In this document: positions 33,741 through 42,687 of the stretch, piece after piece | How positions within the stretch are numbered: position 1 is the stretch's first letter | How the letters are laid out: each line of letters begins with the position of its first letter | Source of the DNA: Treponema pectinovorum | GTDB taxonomy: Bacteria > Spirochaetota > Spirochaetia > Treponematales > Treponemataceae | Length of the DNA: 64,000 bases | Reading direction: 5' to 3' | Assembly (NCBI RefSeq): GCF_900497595.1 | Contig: NZ_UFQO01000003.1 | Location: 373,532-437,531 of the forward strand | Program-made: the position numbers and the translations under genes | Notes under the pieces: model-generated | Seen by the model: the letters and a program-made list of their open reading frames with translations, nothing else | Databases searched by the model: none | Told to the model about the DNA's origin: nothing

Positions 33741-34625
33741 GTGAAAAATAAAAAAAATCTTAAAACCTTAAAGGCGATAGCAAGAAAAAATCTTTCAAAG
33801 GTATTTTTTTCCCTTTTTTTGATTGTCGTACTTGAATCTTTTATTTCATTTGCGTTCGCCACTCCAGCATTGTGGCTTTTTAACAAAACCGATTTAGCCA
33901 TTTATTCAAAAATTTTGGCTTACGCACTTCTTTTTTTGGGCGTATTTTTGTGGTTTATGATACACAGCGGCTTTTCGATAATGCTTTTGCGAATGGTTCG
34001 ACAGGAATATTTTACAATCGGCTATCTTTTTTACGCTTTCCATAAGTTTAAAAGATTTGCTCCAGTTTCGCTCCTTTATACTGTTCTTGTGGCGATAGTA
34101 AGCGTTGCTATTCATTTTACACTTAGATTTCTTTTAAAAAGTGATATTCCTGCGCTAGAATCTTTTATTCAAAAAATTGGCGAAGATGGTCAAATAATTG
34201 CAGTTCTCGTTGTTTTACTTTTGGTTCTTTGTGTTTTTCTCTATTTTTTGATTTTTATAAATAATTTTTGTTATGACAATCCTAAAAAATCGGTTTTTTA
34301 TTTTGCAAAGCAAAGCATAAAACTTGTTTTTAAACAGGGTGGAAGGCTCTTTGTTTTTGTTTTTCAATCAGGCGGATTTTATCTTTTGCGTGCTATTTTT
34401 TATTTTTTTATTTCGGCTTTTCTTTCCAGCGATAAAAATGCTTCGGCTTTAAAACTTCTTGCCCTTGTTTTTAATTTTTTGTATTTCGTAAGCATCTATA
34501 AATCGCTTTCGCTCATGTTTCTTTCTATTCCTGTTTTTTATGATGATTTTCTTCATAGCAACAAAAAGACTAAAGATGAATTAGAATCCGAAGAACTTTC
34601 GGCTGAACAAAGCGAGACTGAATGA
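33741..34625 (+). CDS. Multi-pass membrane protein, unknown function
   Basis: A 294-residue hydrophobic protein with about six predicted membrane helices and a charged C-terminal tail ending in ESEELSAEQSETE. It begins at GTG 33741, 1 nt after the parC stop, and ends overlapping the YigZ gene by 4 bp, so the genes are co-transcribed. The organisation (FAKQSIKLVFKQGG after a helix pair) resembles DUF975 or glycerophosphodiester-phosphodiesterase membrane-domain proteins, but I cannot assign it. The exact start is uncertain. Confidence 0.65.
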   Translation: MKNKKNLKTLKAIARKNLSKVFFSLFLIVVLESFISFAFATPALWLFNKTDLAIYSKILAYALLFLGVFLWFMIHSGFSIMLLRMVRQEYFTIGYLFYAFHKFKRFAPVSLLYTVLVAIVSVAIHFTLRFLLKSDIPALESFIQKIGEDGQIIAVLVVLLLVLCVFLYFLIFINNFCYDNPKKSVFYFAKQSIKLVFKQGGRLFVFVFQSGGFYLLRAIFYFFISAFLSSDKNASALKLLALVFNFLYFVSIYKSLSLMFLSIPVFYDDFLHSNKKTKDELESEELSAEQSETE

Positions 34626-35215
34626 AAATCCTTTTAAAAGCGGCTCCTAAAGAAATCACGATAAAAGGCTCTCGTTTTTTGGGTGAAATTTTTTTTGTAG
34701 AAGATGCTTTAAAAGTTCGTTCAGTATTAAAATCTCAAAAACAAAAATATTCTGACTCAACTCATGTTTGCCATGCTTTTATAATTGGAAAAAACGCAGA
34801 AATCATGGGAATGAGCGATGACGGAGAACCTGGCGGAACTGCGGGCAGACCGATTTTAGATTTACTAAAGGGGCGAAAACTTACGAATGTTTTGCTCACC
34901 GTAACCAGATGGTTTGGCGGAGTTTTGCTTGGAACAGGCGGACTTGTTCACGCATATTCTGACTGTGCAAAAGCGTGTCTGGATGCGAGCGAGTTTGAAG
35001 AACTCATCGAAAAATCAAAATTTTCTTTTACTGCTGACTATTCGATATTTCAATCGTTAAAAAAAGAATTTGAAAACTGGAGTCTGTACGATTTTAAGCA
35101 GGAGTTTTTTGAAAATGTAAAAGCCTATGGAATGATTGCAAAATCGGATTCACAAAACTTTGCAAAGTCTATTTTAGAAAAATCTAATGGGCTTGTTATT
35201 GTAAATATAATTTGA
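34622..35215 (+). CDS. YigZ/IMPACT family protein
   Basis: A 197-residue protein. The segments KGSRFLGEIFFVE, STHVCHAFIIG, GMSDDGEPGGTAGRPIL and VTRWFGGVLLGTGGLVHAYSDCAKACL are the signature of the UPF0029/YigZ family. The C-terminal DUF1949 part follows (YSIFQSLKKEFEN). The family is related to eukaryotic IMPACT and may act in translation stress; the precise role is unknown. It overlaps the preceding gene by ATGA. Confidence 0.85.
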   Translation: MKILLKAAPKEITIKGSRFLGEIFFVEDALKVRSVLKSQKQKYSDSTHVCHAFIIGKNAEIMGMSDDGEPGGTAGRPILDLLKGRKLTNVLLTVTRWFGGVLLGTGGLVHAYSDCAKACLDASEFEELIEKSKFSFTADYSIFQSLKKEFENWSLYDFKQEFFENVKAYGMIAKSDSQNFAKSILEKSNGLVIVNII

Positions 35216-35327
35216 AGTTATATTAAAAAAAATGTATAATCCAAAACAAATTCTGCGTTGCAGACAAAATAAAAGTTGTTCTAAAAACAGCAATATAAAA
35301 AATTTAAAACTTTTTTGGGGAGAGGAA

Positions 35328-36284
35328 ATGAAAAAAATCGCTCTTAAAATTGGAGCAATCGCTTTAGCAATAACCGCCATTGCAGGTTGCACAAAAAAAA
35401 CGGTTGAGCAAACTATTAACACCAAAGTTGGCATTATACAGTTGATTGAACATCCTGCTTTGGATAAAAATTGTCGAGGTTTTATAGATGGCCTTGCAGA
35501 AGCAGGGTATGTAAACGGTAAAAACATAGTTATTGATATTCACAATGCTCAAGGTGATCAGGGAAACTGTGTTACTATTGCGAACAAACTTATAAACGAC
35601 AAAGATGATTTGATTTTTGCCATTGCAACTCCAGCGGCTCAAGCAGTTGCAAATCTCACAAAGAATATTCCAATTTTAGTTTCTGCTATAACAGATCCTG
35701 AATCTGCAAAACTCGTAAAATCAAACAAAATGCCTGAAACAAATGTTTCTGGTACTTCTGACCTTACTCCAGTTGAAGCACAGATAAAACTACTAAAGGA
35801 AATTTTGCCGTCTGCAAAAACCATAGGTTTGATGTATTGCTCAAGCGAGCAAAATTCCATTTTTCAGATAGATTTGGCAAAAAAAGCTTGTCACTCTCAA
35901 GGACTTTCCTTTATTGAAGGTTCGGTTTCCAATTCTAATGAAATTCAGCAGGTAACGCAGAGCCTTGTTGGAAAAGTCGATGCAATTTACATTCCTACCG
36001 ACAATATGCTTGCCGCTGGAATAGCAACAGTTGCAATGGTTGCAAATCAAAATAAAATTCCAACAATTTGTGGCGAAGAAGGCATGGTAAAATCTGGTGG
36101 GCTTTGTACATACGGCGTAGATTACTATGAACTTGGAAAGCAAACTGCAAAAATGGCTGTAGAGATTTTAACTGGAAGTGCAAATCCTGCAAATATGCCA
36201 ATTCAATATGTAGATAAATACAATTTCTATAAAAATGTTGAAACAGAAATGGTTCTTGGATTAAAATTGCCAGAAAATCTTTAA
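35328..36284 (+). CDS. ABC transporter substrate-binding lipoprotein (COG2984 / TrpX-like)
   Basis: A 318-residue solute-binding lipoprotein. Start ATG 35328 is preceded by GAGAGG; the frame extending to 35232 is upstream leader and includes the TATAAT at 35235-35240. The signal ends at the lipobox IAGC (Cys about residue 20). Segments VGIIQLIEHPALDKNCRGFIDGLAEAGY, NIVIDIHNAQGD, NVSGTSDLTPVEAQIKLLKEILPSAKTIGLMY and YVDKYNFYKNVE-like stretches fit the ABC_sub_bind family. Members bind tryptophan (TrpX) or other small solutes. The matching permease and ATPase are encoded at 39912-41640, beyond an opposite-strand signalling cluster. A 12-bp-stem terminator follows. Confidence 0.85.
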   Translation: MKKIALKIGAIALAITAIAGCTKKTVEQTINTKVGIIQLIEHPALDKNCRGFIDGLAEAGYVNGKNIVIDIHNAQGDQGNCVTIANKLINDKDDLIFAIATPAAQAVANLTKNIPILVSAITDPESAKLVKSNKMPETNVSGTSDLTPVEAQIKLLKEILPSAKTIGLMYCSSEQNSIFQIDLAKKACHSQGLSFIEGSVSNSNEIQQVTQSLVGKVDAIYIPTDNMLAAGIATVAMVANQNKIPTICGEEGMVKSGGLCTYGVDYYELGKQTAKMAVEILTGSANPANMPIQYVDKYNFYKNVETEMVLGLKLPENL

Positions 36285-36321
36285 TTTTTCTTAATCAGCA
36301 AAAAACTTATTTTTTAATGTG

Positions 36322-36362
36322 ATAGAATTGGATGCTATTTTTATCCAATTCTATTTTTTTTT
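36322..36362 (+). terminator. Intrinsic terminator after the substrate-binding gene
   Basis: ATAGAATTGGAT (36322-36333) and ATCCAATTCTAT (36343-36354) form a perfect 12-bp stem with a 9-nt loop, followed by a run of nine T. There is no T-run on the other strand, so it serves the plus-strand gene. Confidence 0.88.
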
Positions 36363-36401
36363 GTTGAAGTTTTTTATGAATCGTGTAAGGTAAAGCATAA
36401 A

Positions 36402-37775
36402 TTATTTTTGGATCAAGGTGATTTTTACCAACGCTCCACCGTTTGCCGAATTCCCACATTCAATTTTTCCGTTTAAAGCTTCTTCTACAATAGCCTGAGC
36501 TATGCTCAAACCAAGTCCGCTGCCACCGACGGCTCTGTTATGGCTAGAGTCTCCTCTATAGAATCGCTCAAAAACATGAGGTAAAACTTCTTTGTTAAAA
36601 CCTTGTCCATTGTCGTCTATTTCAAAAATGTTTTTTTTATCATCTTGAATGCAGCGCAAATGTATTTTTGGGTTTTCTTTTACGAATTTGATGCTGTTTG
36701 ATATTACGCAAACGAAAACTTGATGTAAAAGTTCCTCGTCTGTGCATATTTGCCGTAAAACGTCTTGAGAAAATTTTATTACGCAGTTGGGATTTACGGA
36801 TTTAAATTCTTCTTTGAGCCTTTTAAAAAACAAATTTATATCGATTGCTTTTATATTCAATTCAATTTTTTTGTTTTCTAAAGTTCCCAGTTGAAGAAGA
36901 TTTTTTATTATGGATTGCATCGAATTTGTTTCTTGAATAATTATGCCGAGCGATTTTTCAAGCTGTTCAGAGTCGTTTTTTCCCCACCGCCTTAAAAGAT
37001 TTGCTTGCCCCAAAATGACGGCAAGTGGAGTCTTTAATTCATGACTAACATTGCTCGTAAAACTGCGTTCGCGCTCAAAATCGGTTTTTAACTTTGAAAA
37101 AAGTGTGTTAAACGTCTTTGCCAAATTGTCTAATTCATCTTTTTTGCCAGATTCAGGAAGTCTCTTGTCGAGATTTGTGGAACTTATAGAAGCGGCGGCA
37201 TTCGTGATTTTTACAACAGGAAGCAAAGTGCTTTTTGTCATGTAAATAGAAATTAAAAAAGATATTAGAAGGACAGGAATTGAAGAGATTGCAAGCCACG
37301 AAAGCATATTTAAAATAAAACGATTTCCTGCCTGTATGTTTGTGTTTTGCGCGAGTTGTATGATAAATATCTTTCCGTCGGATAAAATGCACCTTTTTGT
37401 TATGTAGATAATCTGCAAAGGTTCAGAAGAATTTTGTCGCCTTGCGATTAGCGAAATGGGTTTTCCGCCAGTTTCATTTAATATTCCAAGCCTGTTATTT
37501 TTTTCGCGAAGTATAAAACCAGAAGAATTTTCGTATATCACGTAAGATATGAAAAATGGTATTTCCGAAAGTTTTCTGTCTAAAAAATCTATGTCTTCAG
37601 AAACTAGTGCGCGTTCAATCATATTTGCATTTCGCATAAATCCAACAAGTTCTTGCTTTCTGTTAAAAAATCTCAAAATTAAAAAAAATATGAATATAAT
37701 CGAAAGAACTGTAAGCGCGAGTACCGAAGCAAACTTTACTGAGAGCCTAAATACAACGGAATTGTTTTTTATCAT
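36402..37775 (-). CDS. Sensor histidine kinase
   Basis: A 457-residue membrane kinase: helix 1 (about 13-35), an extracytoplasmic sensor of about 130 residues without a recognised fold, helix 2 (about 165-185), a HAMP linker, HisKA with phospho-acceptor His245 (SHELKTP), and HATPase_c with N box (VISNSIKF), DDNGQGF, FERFYRG and GGSGLGLSI. It lies 4 bp after the response-regulator gene on the same strand, so they form a pair. The neighbourhood (split ABC importer, CHASE-GGDEF) suggests it may sense a related nutrient, but no direct evidence exists. Confidence 0.88.
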   Translation of the reverse strand: MIKNNSVVFRLSVKFASVLALTVLSIIFIFFLILRFFNRKQELVGFMRNANMIERALVSEDIDFLDRKLSEIPFFISYVIYENSSGFILREKNNRLGILNETGGKPISLIARRQNSSEPLQIIYITKRCILSDGKIFIIQLAQNTNIQAGNRFILNMLSWLAISSIPVLLISFLISIYMTKSTLLPVVKITNAAASISSTNLDKRLPESGKKDELDNLAKTFNTLFSKLKTDFERERSFTSNVSHELKTPLAVILGQANLLRRWGKNDSEQLEKSLGIIIQETNSMQSIIKNLLQLGTLENKKIELNIKAIDINLFFKRLKEEFKSVNPNCVIKFSQDVLRQICTDEELLHQVFVCVISNSIKFVKENPKIHLRCIQDDKKNIFEIDDNGQGFNKEVLPHVFERFYRGDSSHNRAVGGSGLGLSIAQAIVEEALNGKIECGNSANGGALVKITLIQK

Positions 37776-37779
37776 ATTT

Positions 37780-38460
37780 TTAATTTATGCACACCATCAT
37801 GTAGCCATAACCACGAATCGTCTTTATGTATTCAAGGCCTTCATTCTGGTCAATTTTTGAGCGCAAATAGCCAACGTAAACATCTATAGTGTTTTCGTCT
37901 ATAAAATGTCCTTTTCCCCAAATTGCATCTATTATTTGCGAGCGGCTCATAACTTTTTCTTTATTTTCCATAAAAAATTTTAGCATTAGATATTCTGTTT
38001 TTGAAAGATTCAATTCTTTTTCACACAGCAAAACTTTCATGTTGTCGCTGTTTAATTCTAAATTTCCGTTTTTTAAAATGGCAGTTTTTGATGATTGCCC
38101 TGTTGCTCTTCTTAAAACCGCATTCATTCTTGCAAGCAGCTCTTCTATTTCAAAAGGTTTTGGGATGTAATCGTCCGCCCCTGCGTTTAAGCCGTTTACT
38201 TTGTCGTAAGTTTCGCCCCTTGCCGTTACCATAATAACAGGAACAGAAGAAACTTTTCTTATGCGTCGCAAAACTTCAAGACCACTCAATTCTGGCAGCA
38301 TCACATCTAAAATAATTAAATCTGGTTTTTGTTTTTCAAATTCTTCTAAAGCACTTCTTCCGTCAAAAGCGGTGCAAGTTGTGTATCCTTCGTGTTTTAG
38401 TTCTGCATTTACAAAGTCTGAAATTCCCTCGTCATCTTCCACTATCAGTATTTTTTCCAT
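37780..38460 (-). CDS. OmpR-family response regulator
   Basis: A 226-residue regulator from the preferred start MEKILIVEDDEG; the longer frame to 38517 has no ribosome-binding site, while AAAGGA lies upstream of this ATG. The receiver domain has the acidic pocket ED, the phosphorylation site Asp52 (LDVMLPE), Thr in VTARGE and Lys in PKPFE. The C-terminal winged helix shows LNLSKTEYLMLKFFMENKEKVMSRSQI and the ending YVGYLRSKID, TIRGYGYM. It overlaps the end of the GGDEF gene by 29 bp. It probably regulates genes in response to the adjacent kinase. Confidence 0.88.
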   Translation of the reverse strand: MEKILIVEDDEGISDFVNAELKHEGYTTCTAFDGRSALEEFEKQKPDLIILDVMLPELSGLEVLRRIRKVSSVPVIMVTARGETYDKVNGLNAGADDYIPKPFEIEELLARMNAVLRRATGQSSKTAILKNGNLELNSDNMKVLLCEKELNLSKTEYLMLKFFMENKEKVMSRSQIIDAIWGKGHFIDENTIDVYVGYLRSKIDQNEGLEYIKTIRGYGYMMVCIN

Positions 38461-39805
38461 CTTCATTCCTTTTGTTTGCAAAACGTTTTTTATCGAGATA
38501 CATATTTTTGTCGGCAATCTTTATAAGTTCTTCAAAATCTCTGCTTTCGTCAGGGCAGCGTGAATATCCTGCGCTGCATTGCATTTTTAATCTTGTAGTA
38601 TCGAGGACTATTTCTCTCCCGATTGAAGTTCTTATTCTTTGTATTATATCTTCTATAAATTTTGAACTGTTTGCACCTTGTAAAATTATTGTAAATTCAT
38701 CTCCTCCAATTCTAAATGCTGCATCATTTTCTTTTATGCAGTTGCAAAGCCTTCTTGCAACAATTATAAGAACTTTGTCACCAGCTTCGTGACCTAAAGT
38801 GTCGTTTATGTTTTTAAAACCATTTAAATCCATGTATATAAGCGTGTATGGTTTTTGAGTTTTGCTTAAATCGCGCAAAGTCATCAGAAATTTTCTAGAA
38901 TTGTAGAGATTTGTCAGTGAGTCGCGGTAAGAAAGGTTTTCTAGTACAGCTTCTCTATCTTTTATGCTTAATACAAAAACAGTGCCAAACGAAATTGAAA
39001 TAGAAAGGATAAGCGCCACAAGAATTTCAAAAATCATAAACCTTGGATTTATCCAGCCATCTTTTGGTGCCGTAGAAAGTGTCCACCAGGTATCGGCAAC
39101 TGCAAATACTGTTTCGCACGGATTTTTTATGCTCGTCGTTGTGTTTTTTGCGATATATTGAATGGTTCCTGTTTTTGGGTCTGCTCGCCAAAGGCTGTAT
39201 GCATAACCAGAATTATTTAAAAATTCCAGAGATGCTTTTGAAAAAAGATTTGAAACTCCCAAATGAATTATCGAAAATCCCCAAAAAGATTCCGCATCGT
39301 TTTTTGATTCTAAAAAAATTGGCTTACCAGAAATTAGAATTATTTTTCCGCTGTCAAAAGTTATAGGTCCTAATAGATACGCTTCTCTTGTGTTCATGGA
39401 TTTGTTTGAACTTTCTTTTGTAATAGGGCTTTCAAACATATTTTTCCCTTTTTTATCGTAAACAGATGGAGGAAAAGAATCCGTAATTATGCCTTTGGGT
39501 GCAAGTTGAATGCGCTCTATTGAAGGATTATTTAAAATGATTTTTTCAATTATTTTTTCGAATTTAGAAATATTTCCGTCTGTTTCTATGAGTAAGGTGG
39601 AGATTACATCGTTGATGTAAATGCTTTTTTTCATGTCGGACTGGAACATTGTGGCAGCTGTTACAGTCAATATTTGACAACGCTCTCTTTTGTAAGCGTA
39701 GTTCTTTTTTTGGGTGTAAACCAAAACTATGGCAGAAAACGCAATACAGAAAGAAATTGTCAACTTAAATGAGAGTCTCAATTTTCCGTCTTTTCTTACT
39801 GACAT
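38432..39805 (-). CDS. CHASE-domain diguanylate cyclase
   Basis: A 457-residue membrane protein with a first helix (about 13-30), an extracytoplasmic CHASE-like sensor (about 60-260: SIERIQLAPKGIITDSFPP, LLGPITFDSGKIILISGKPIF), a second helix (about 270-290) and a cytoplasmic GGDEF domain. The GGDEF active-site motif is intact (RIGGDEF), with YMDLNGFKNINDTLGHEAGD upstream, so it should make cyclic di-GMP. It precedes and overlaps the response-regulator gene. All three signalling genes may form one operon. ATG 39805 follows TAAAAT (39815-39820, minus) by 9 nt, so the transcript has little or no leader. Confidence 0.87.
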   Translation of the reverse strand: MSVRKDGKLRLSFKLTISFCIAFSAIVLVYTQKKNYAYKRERCQILTVTAATMFQSDMKKSIYINDVISTLLIETDGNISKFEKIIEKIILNNPSIERIQLAPKGIITDSFPPSVYDKKGKNMFESPITKESSNKSMNTREAYLLGPITFDSGKIILISGKPIFLESKNDAESFWGFSIIHLGVSNLFSKASLEFLNNSGYAYSLWRADPKTGTIQYIAKNTTTSIKNPCETVFAVADTWWTLSTAPKDGWINPRFMIFEILVALILSISISFGTVFVLSIKDREAVLENLSYRDSLTNLYNSRKFLMTLRDLSKTQKPYTLIYMDLNGFKNINDTLGHEAGDKVLIIVARRLCNCIKENDAAFRIGGDEFTIILQGANSSKFIEDIIQRIRTSIGREIVLDTTRLKMQCSAGYSRCPDESRDFEELIKIADKNMYLDKKRFANKRNEDGKNTDSGR

Positions 39806-39875
39806 ATCAATAGTATTTTACTGCAAAAAGATTGTTCTATCCATGTTTTTTACAAATTCTTAGTCATTTTAAGCC

Positions 39876-39903
39876 TTGAAAGACGACAGTTAAAAGTTAT
39901 AAT
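39876..39903 (+). promoter_or_regulatory. Promoter of the ABC permease-ATPase pair (near-leaderless)
   Basis: TTGAAA (39876-39881), a 16-nt spacer and TATAAT (39898-39903). ATG 39912 begins 8 nt later, with no Shine-Dalgarno sequence in the possible leader. Confidence 0.62.
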
Positions 39904-39911
39904 GAAAGGCT

Positions 39912-40841
39912 ATGAATATTTTTAGTATCTTTTTAGCGATGCACGGCGCTGTTGCTCAGGGCGTTTTATGGGCAGTTATGACTTTGGGAGTTTATCTCAC
40001 TTTTAGGATTTTAAATATTGCGGATATGACTTGCGACGGAAGTTTTGCGTTAGGTGGTTCTGTTTGTGCCGTTATGGTTATGCAGAATTTTAATCCATAT
40101 ATTGCGCTTTTTGCCGCTTTTTTAACTGGACTTTTGGCAGGTGGCGTTACTGGATTTTTGCACACGAAATTGAAGATTCAAGAACTTTTGGCGGGAATAC
40201 TTTCTATGACGGCTTTGTATTCCGTTAACATACGCATAATGGGAAGGTCAAATACACCTTTGATTGGAGCGACAACTGTTATGAATCAACTTCAAAATCT
40301 ATTCCCAAAAATGAGTCCTAATATGGCTTCTCTTTTAACTGGAATTTTGTTTTGTGCGGTTCTAATTGTGGTTTTATATTGGTTTTGTGGAACAGAGATT
40401 GGTTCTTGCTTACGCGCAACTGGAAACAATGCAAACATGGTTCGTGCAATGGGCGTAGATACAGACAAAATTAAAATTTTAGGTCTAATGCTTTCTAACG
40501 GACTTATAGCATTGAGCGGGGCTTTGGTTGCACAGAGCCAAGGTTATGGCGACGTTGGAATGGGAACTGGAACGCTGGTAATCGGTCTTGCTTCTATAGT
40601 TTTGGGCGAGGCGATTTTTGGTAAATTTTCAAAAAAACTTCCATTTTGGTTTACGCTGATGTCTGTAATTTTTGGTTCAATCGTTTATCGCATAGTTATT
40701 GCAGTTGTTCTTCAGCTTGGGTTAAAATCCAGCGATTTAAAACTTTTGACTTCTATCATCATCACGATTGCACTTGCTATTCCAATAATAAAACAGCACA
40801 GTTCTCGCCTTTCTGGCAAAGTTTACTCAAAAAAAGCCTGA
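39912..40841 (+). CDS. ABC transporter permease (COG4120 / TrpY-like)
   Basis: A 309-residue membrane protein of the BPD_transp_2 type (branched-chain/ribose-like fold) with about eight to ten helices. VYLTFRILNIADMTCDGSFALGGSV, the ATGNNANMVRAMGVD loop and LSNGLIALSGALVAQSQGYGDVGMG are the family's signature stretches. It forms the membrane part of the importer whose binding lipoprotein is encoded at 35328-36284. The ATPase gene begins 10 bp downstream. Confidence 0.85.
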   Translation: MNIFSIFLAMHGAVAQGVLWAVMTLGVYLTFRILNIADMTCDGSFALGGSVCAVMVMQNFNPYIALFAAFLTGLLAGGVTGFLHTKLKIQELLAGILSMTALYSVNIRIMGRSNTPLIGATTVMNQLQNLFPKMSPNMASLLTGILFCAVLIVVLYWFCGTEIGSCLRATGNNANMVRAMGVDTDKIKILGLMLSNGLIALSGALVAQSQGYGDVGMGTGTLVIGLASIVLGEAIFGKFSKKLPFWFTLMSVIFGSIVYRIVIAVVLQLGLKSSDLKLLTSIIITIALAIPIIKQHSSRLSGKVYSKKA

Positions 40842-40851
40842 GGAAAATAAA

Positions 40852-41640
40852 ATGCTTAAAATAACGAATGTAACAAAAACTTTTAATCCAGGAACGATAA
40901 CTGAAAAAAAAGCACTTCTTGGAATAGATTTAAATCTTGAAGATGGCGATTTTGTAACTGTCATTGGCGGAAATGGGGCAGGAAAATCCACCTTATTGAA
41001 TTTGATAGCAGGAGTTTACACTTGCGATACAGGTTCAATTGAATTGAATGGAATAGATATAACTTGTATGCCAGAATTTCGCAGGGCGAAATATTTGGGC
41101 AGAGTTTTTCAGGATCCCATGCTGGGAACTGCCTCAAATATGGAAATTGAAGAAAATCTTGCCATGGCATTGCGCCGAGGAAAAAACCGAACTCTTGCAT
41201 GGGGAATTAAAAACAGTGAGCGAGAACTTTATCGTGAAAAACTTGCTCTTTTAGACTTAGACCTTGAAACTCGCATGAAAAGCAAGGTTGGTCTTCTTTC
41301 TGGAGGTCAAAGGCAGGCTCTAACACTTTTGATGGCAACTCTCCAAAAACCGAAGCTTTTACTTTTGGATGAACATACCGCAGCACTAGATCCAAAAACT
41401 GCAACTCGCGTTTTAGATCTTACAGAGAAATTTGTTGAAAAGGATAGGCTTACAACATTTATGGTTACACACAATATGCGTCACGCAATTCAATATGGAA
41501 ATCGCCTTATAATGATGATGAAAGGTCGAATAATCTATGATGTGCGTGGTGAAGAAAAGAAAAATCTTAAGGTTGAAGATTTGCTTGAAAAATTTGGAGC
41601 AGCAGGCGAGTTGAACGACAGGATGGTTTTGGGGAACTAA
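40852..41640 (+). CDS. ABC transporter ATP-binding protein (COG1101 / TrpZ-like)
   Basis: A 262-residue ATPase with Walker A GGNGAGKST (about residues 41-49), signature LSGGQRQALTLL and Walker B LLLLDEHTAALDP. The DEH in place of DEP is characteristic of the COG1101 subfamily. H-loop VTHNMRHA follows. It powers the permease encoded immediately upstream. The last codons overlap a terminator hairpin. Confidence 0.88.
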   Translation: MLKITNVTKTFNPGTITEKKALLGIDLNLEDGDFVTVIGGNGAGKSTLLNLIAGVYTCDTGSIELNGIDITCMPEFRRAKYLGRVFQDPMLGTASNMEIEENLAMALRRGKNRTLAWGIKNSERELYREKLALLDLDLETRMKSKVGLLSGGQRQALTLLMATLQKPKLLLLDEHTAALDPKTATRVLDLTEKFVEKDRLTTFMVTHNMRHAIQYGNRLIMMMKGRIIYDVRGEEKKNLKVEDLLEKFGAAGELNDRMVLGN

Positions 41641-41654
41641 GTCCCCAAATTTTT
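41628..41654 (+). terminator. Intrinsic terminator overlapping the ABC ATPase stop codon
   Basis: TTTGGGGA (41628-41635), loop ACTAAG containing the stop TAA, TCCCCAAA (41642-41649), then five T. It runs into the last codon of the convergent esterase gene and may terminate both directions. Confidence 0.75.
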
Positions 41655-42606
41655 ATTTTACATAGGTTTTAAGCCACTCTATCGAAAGATTTTGCCATTG
41701 GCGAGCAGTGCCAGAAGCTCCCCTTATGCCAAAACCGTGTCCGCTTGCAGGAAAGATGTGTAATTCTGATTGAACATTTGCTTTTTTTAAGGCTGTCCAA
41801 TACGGTATCAAATTGTTTTCTGGATTTACGGATTTATCGTTTACTGCAGCACAAAGCCAAGCGATAGGGGTCTTGTCTGTTACGAGTTTTTCGCAGGAAA
41901 AAAAATCCTGCATATTTTGGTCTGGAGAATTTCCTAGCAAAGCCTTTCTGCTTCCTTCGTGTGCGATTTTTTCTTGCATCGTTATAACTGGATACATCAA
42001 AAGTTGAAACGCAGGTCTTGCGTCTGTCCACGAACCGTCTTTTTGTTTATCCGCTTTATCCTGCATTTTGTATACTTCGTCTGTCCAGCGAGTAGAAAGA
42101 GTTGCTGCAAGATGTCCGCCAGCAGAAGACCCCATAACTCCAATCTTATTTGAATCCACACCAAATTCTTCGGCTCTCTCTTTTATAAGCCTGATTGCTC
42201 TTTGAGCGTCGGCAAGGGGAACTGTTTCTTTGTCTTTGTGATTGTCGTTTGGAGTTCTGTAAACCAGGATAAAACAGGAAAATCCCGCTTCATTATAACC
42301 TTTTGCGTAATCCAAGCCCTCTTTATCGTAAACAACCCTTTGGTATGCGCCTCCAGGAATTATCAAAATCCCTGTTTTATTGAATTGATTTACTGTTGTC
42401 GGTTTATGAACTTCAAAATAAGGCTGAGTAACTCCTAAAATCGCCCTGTCGTAAACATTGCCACCACCGCGTTCAACAACTGTCTGTTCAATTTTTAAAT
42501 CCTGCGAACCAGGTCCTGTCTTTTTCGACCAGAGATAAACTTTCTCCTGTGCAAAAGTCAAAGTCAAAAACAAAGTGCTTAGAGCCAGTGCAAATAATTT
42601 TTTCAT
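41653..42606 (-). CDS. Secreted alpha/beta-hydrolase, acetyl-esterase-like
   Basis: A 317-residue protein with a cleavable signal peptide (MKKLFALALSTLFLTLTFA). It is an alpha/beta hydrolase: the oxyanion segment ILIIPGGAYQRVVYDKEG, the nucleophile Ser in GVMGSSAGGHLAA, and the late His in PASGHGFG. The pattern fits the BD-FAE/acetyl-xylan-esterase-like group (COG0657), which removes acetyl or feruloyl groups from plant polysaccharides. In a gut spirochaete this suggests a role in hemicellulose use, but the substrate is inferred. AGGAG precedes the ATG. Confidence 0.8.
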   Translation of the reverse strand: MKKLFALALSTLFLTLTFAQEKVYLWSKKTGPGSQDLKIEQTVVERGGGNVYDRAILGVTQPYFEVHKPTTVNQFNKTGILIIPGGAYQRVVYDKEGLDYAKGYNEAGFSCFILVYRTPNDNHKDKETVPLADAQRAIRLIKERAEEFGVDSNKIGVMGSSAGGHLAATLSTRWTDEVYKMQDKADKQKDGSWTDARPAFQLLMYPVITMQEKIAHEGSRKALLGNSPDQNMQDFFSCEKLVTDKTPIAWLCAAVNDKSVNPENNLIPYWTALKKANVQSELHIFPASGHGFGIRGASGTARQWQNLSIEWLKTYVK

Positions 42607-42687
42607 AGAATTCTCCTGTGTATAAAATTTTTGTAAAAAAATTATAGAATCAATTATACTATGTAAAATGTGCTATAAGAGGAAAAA

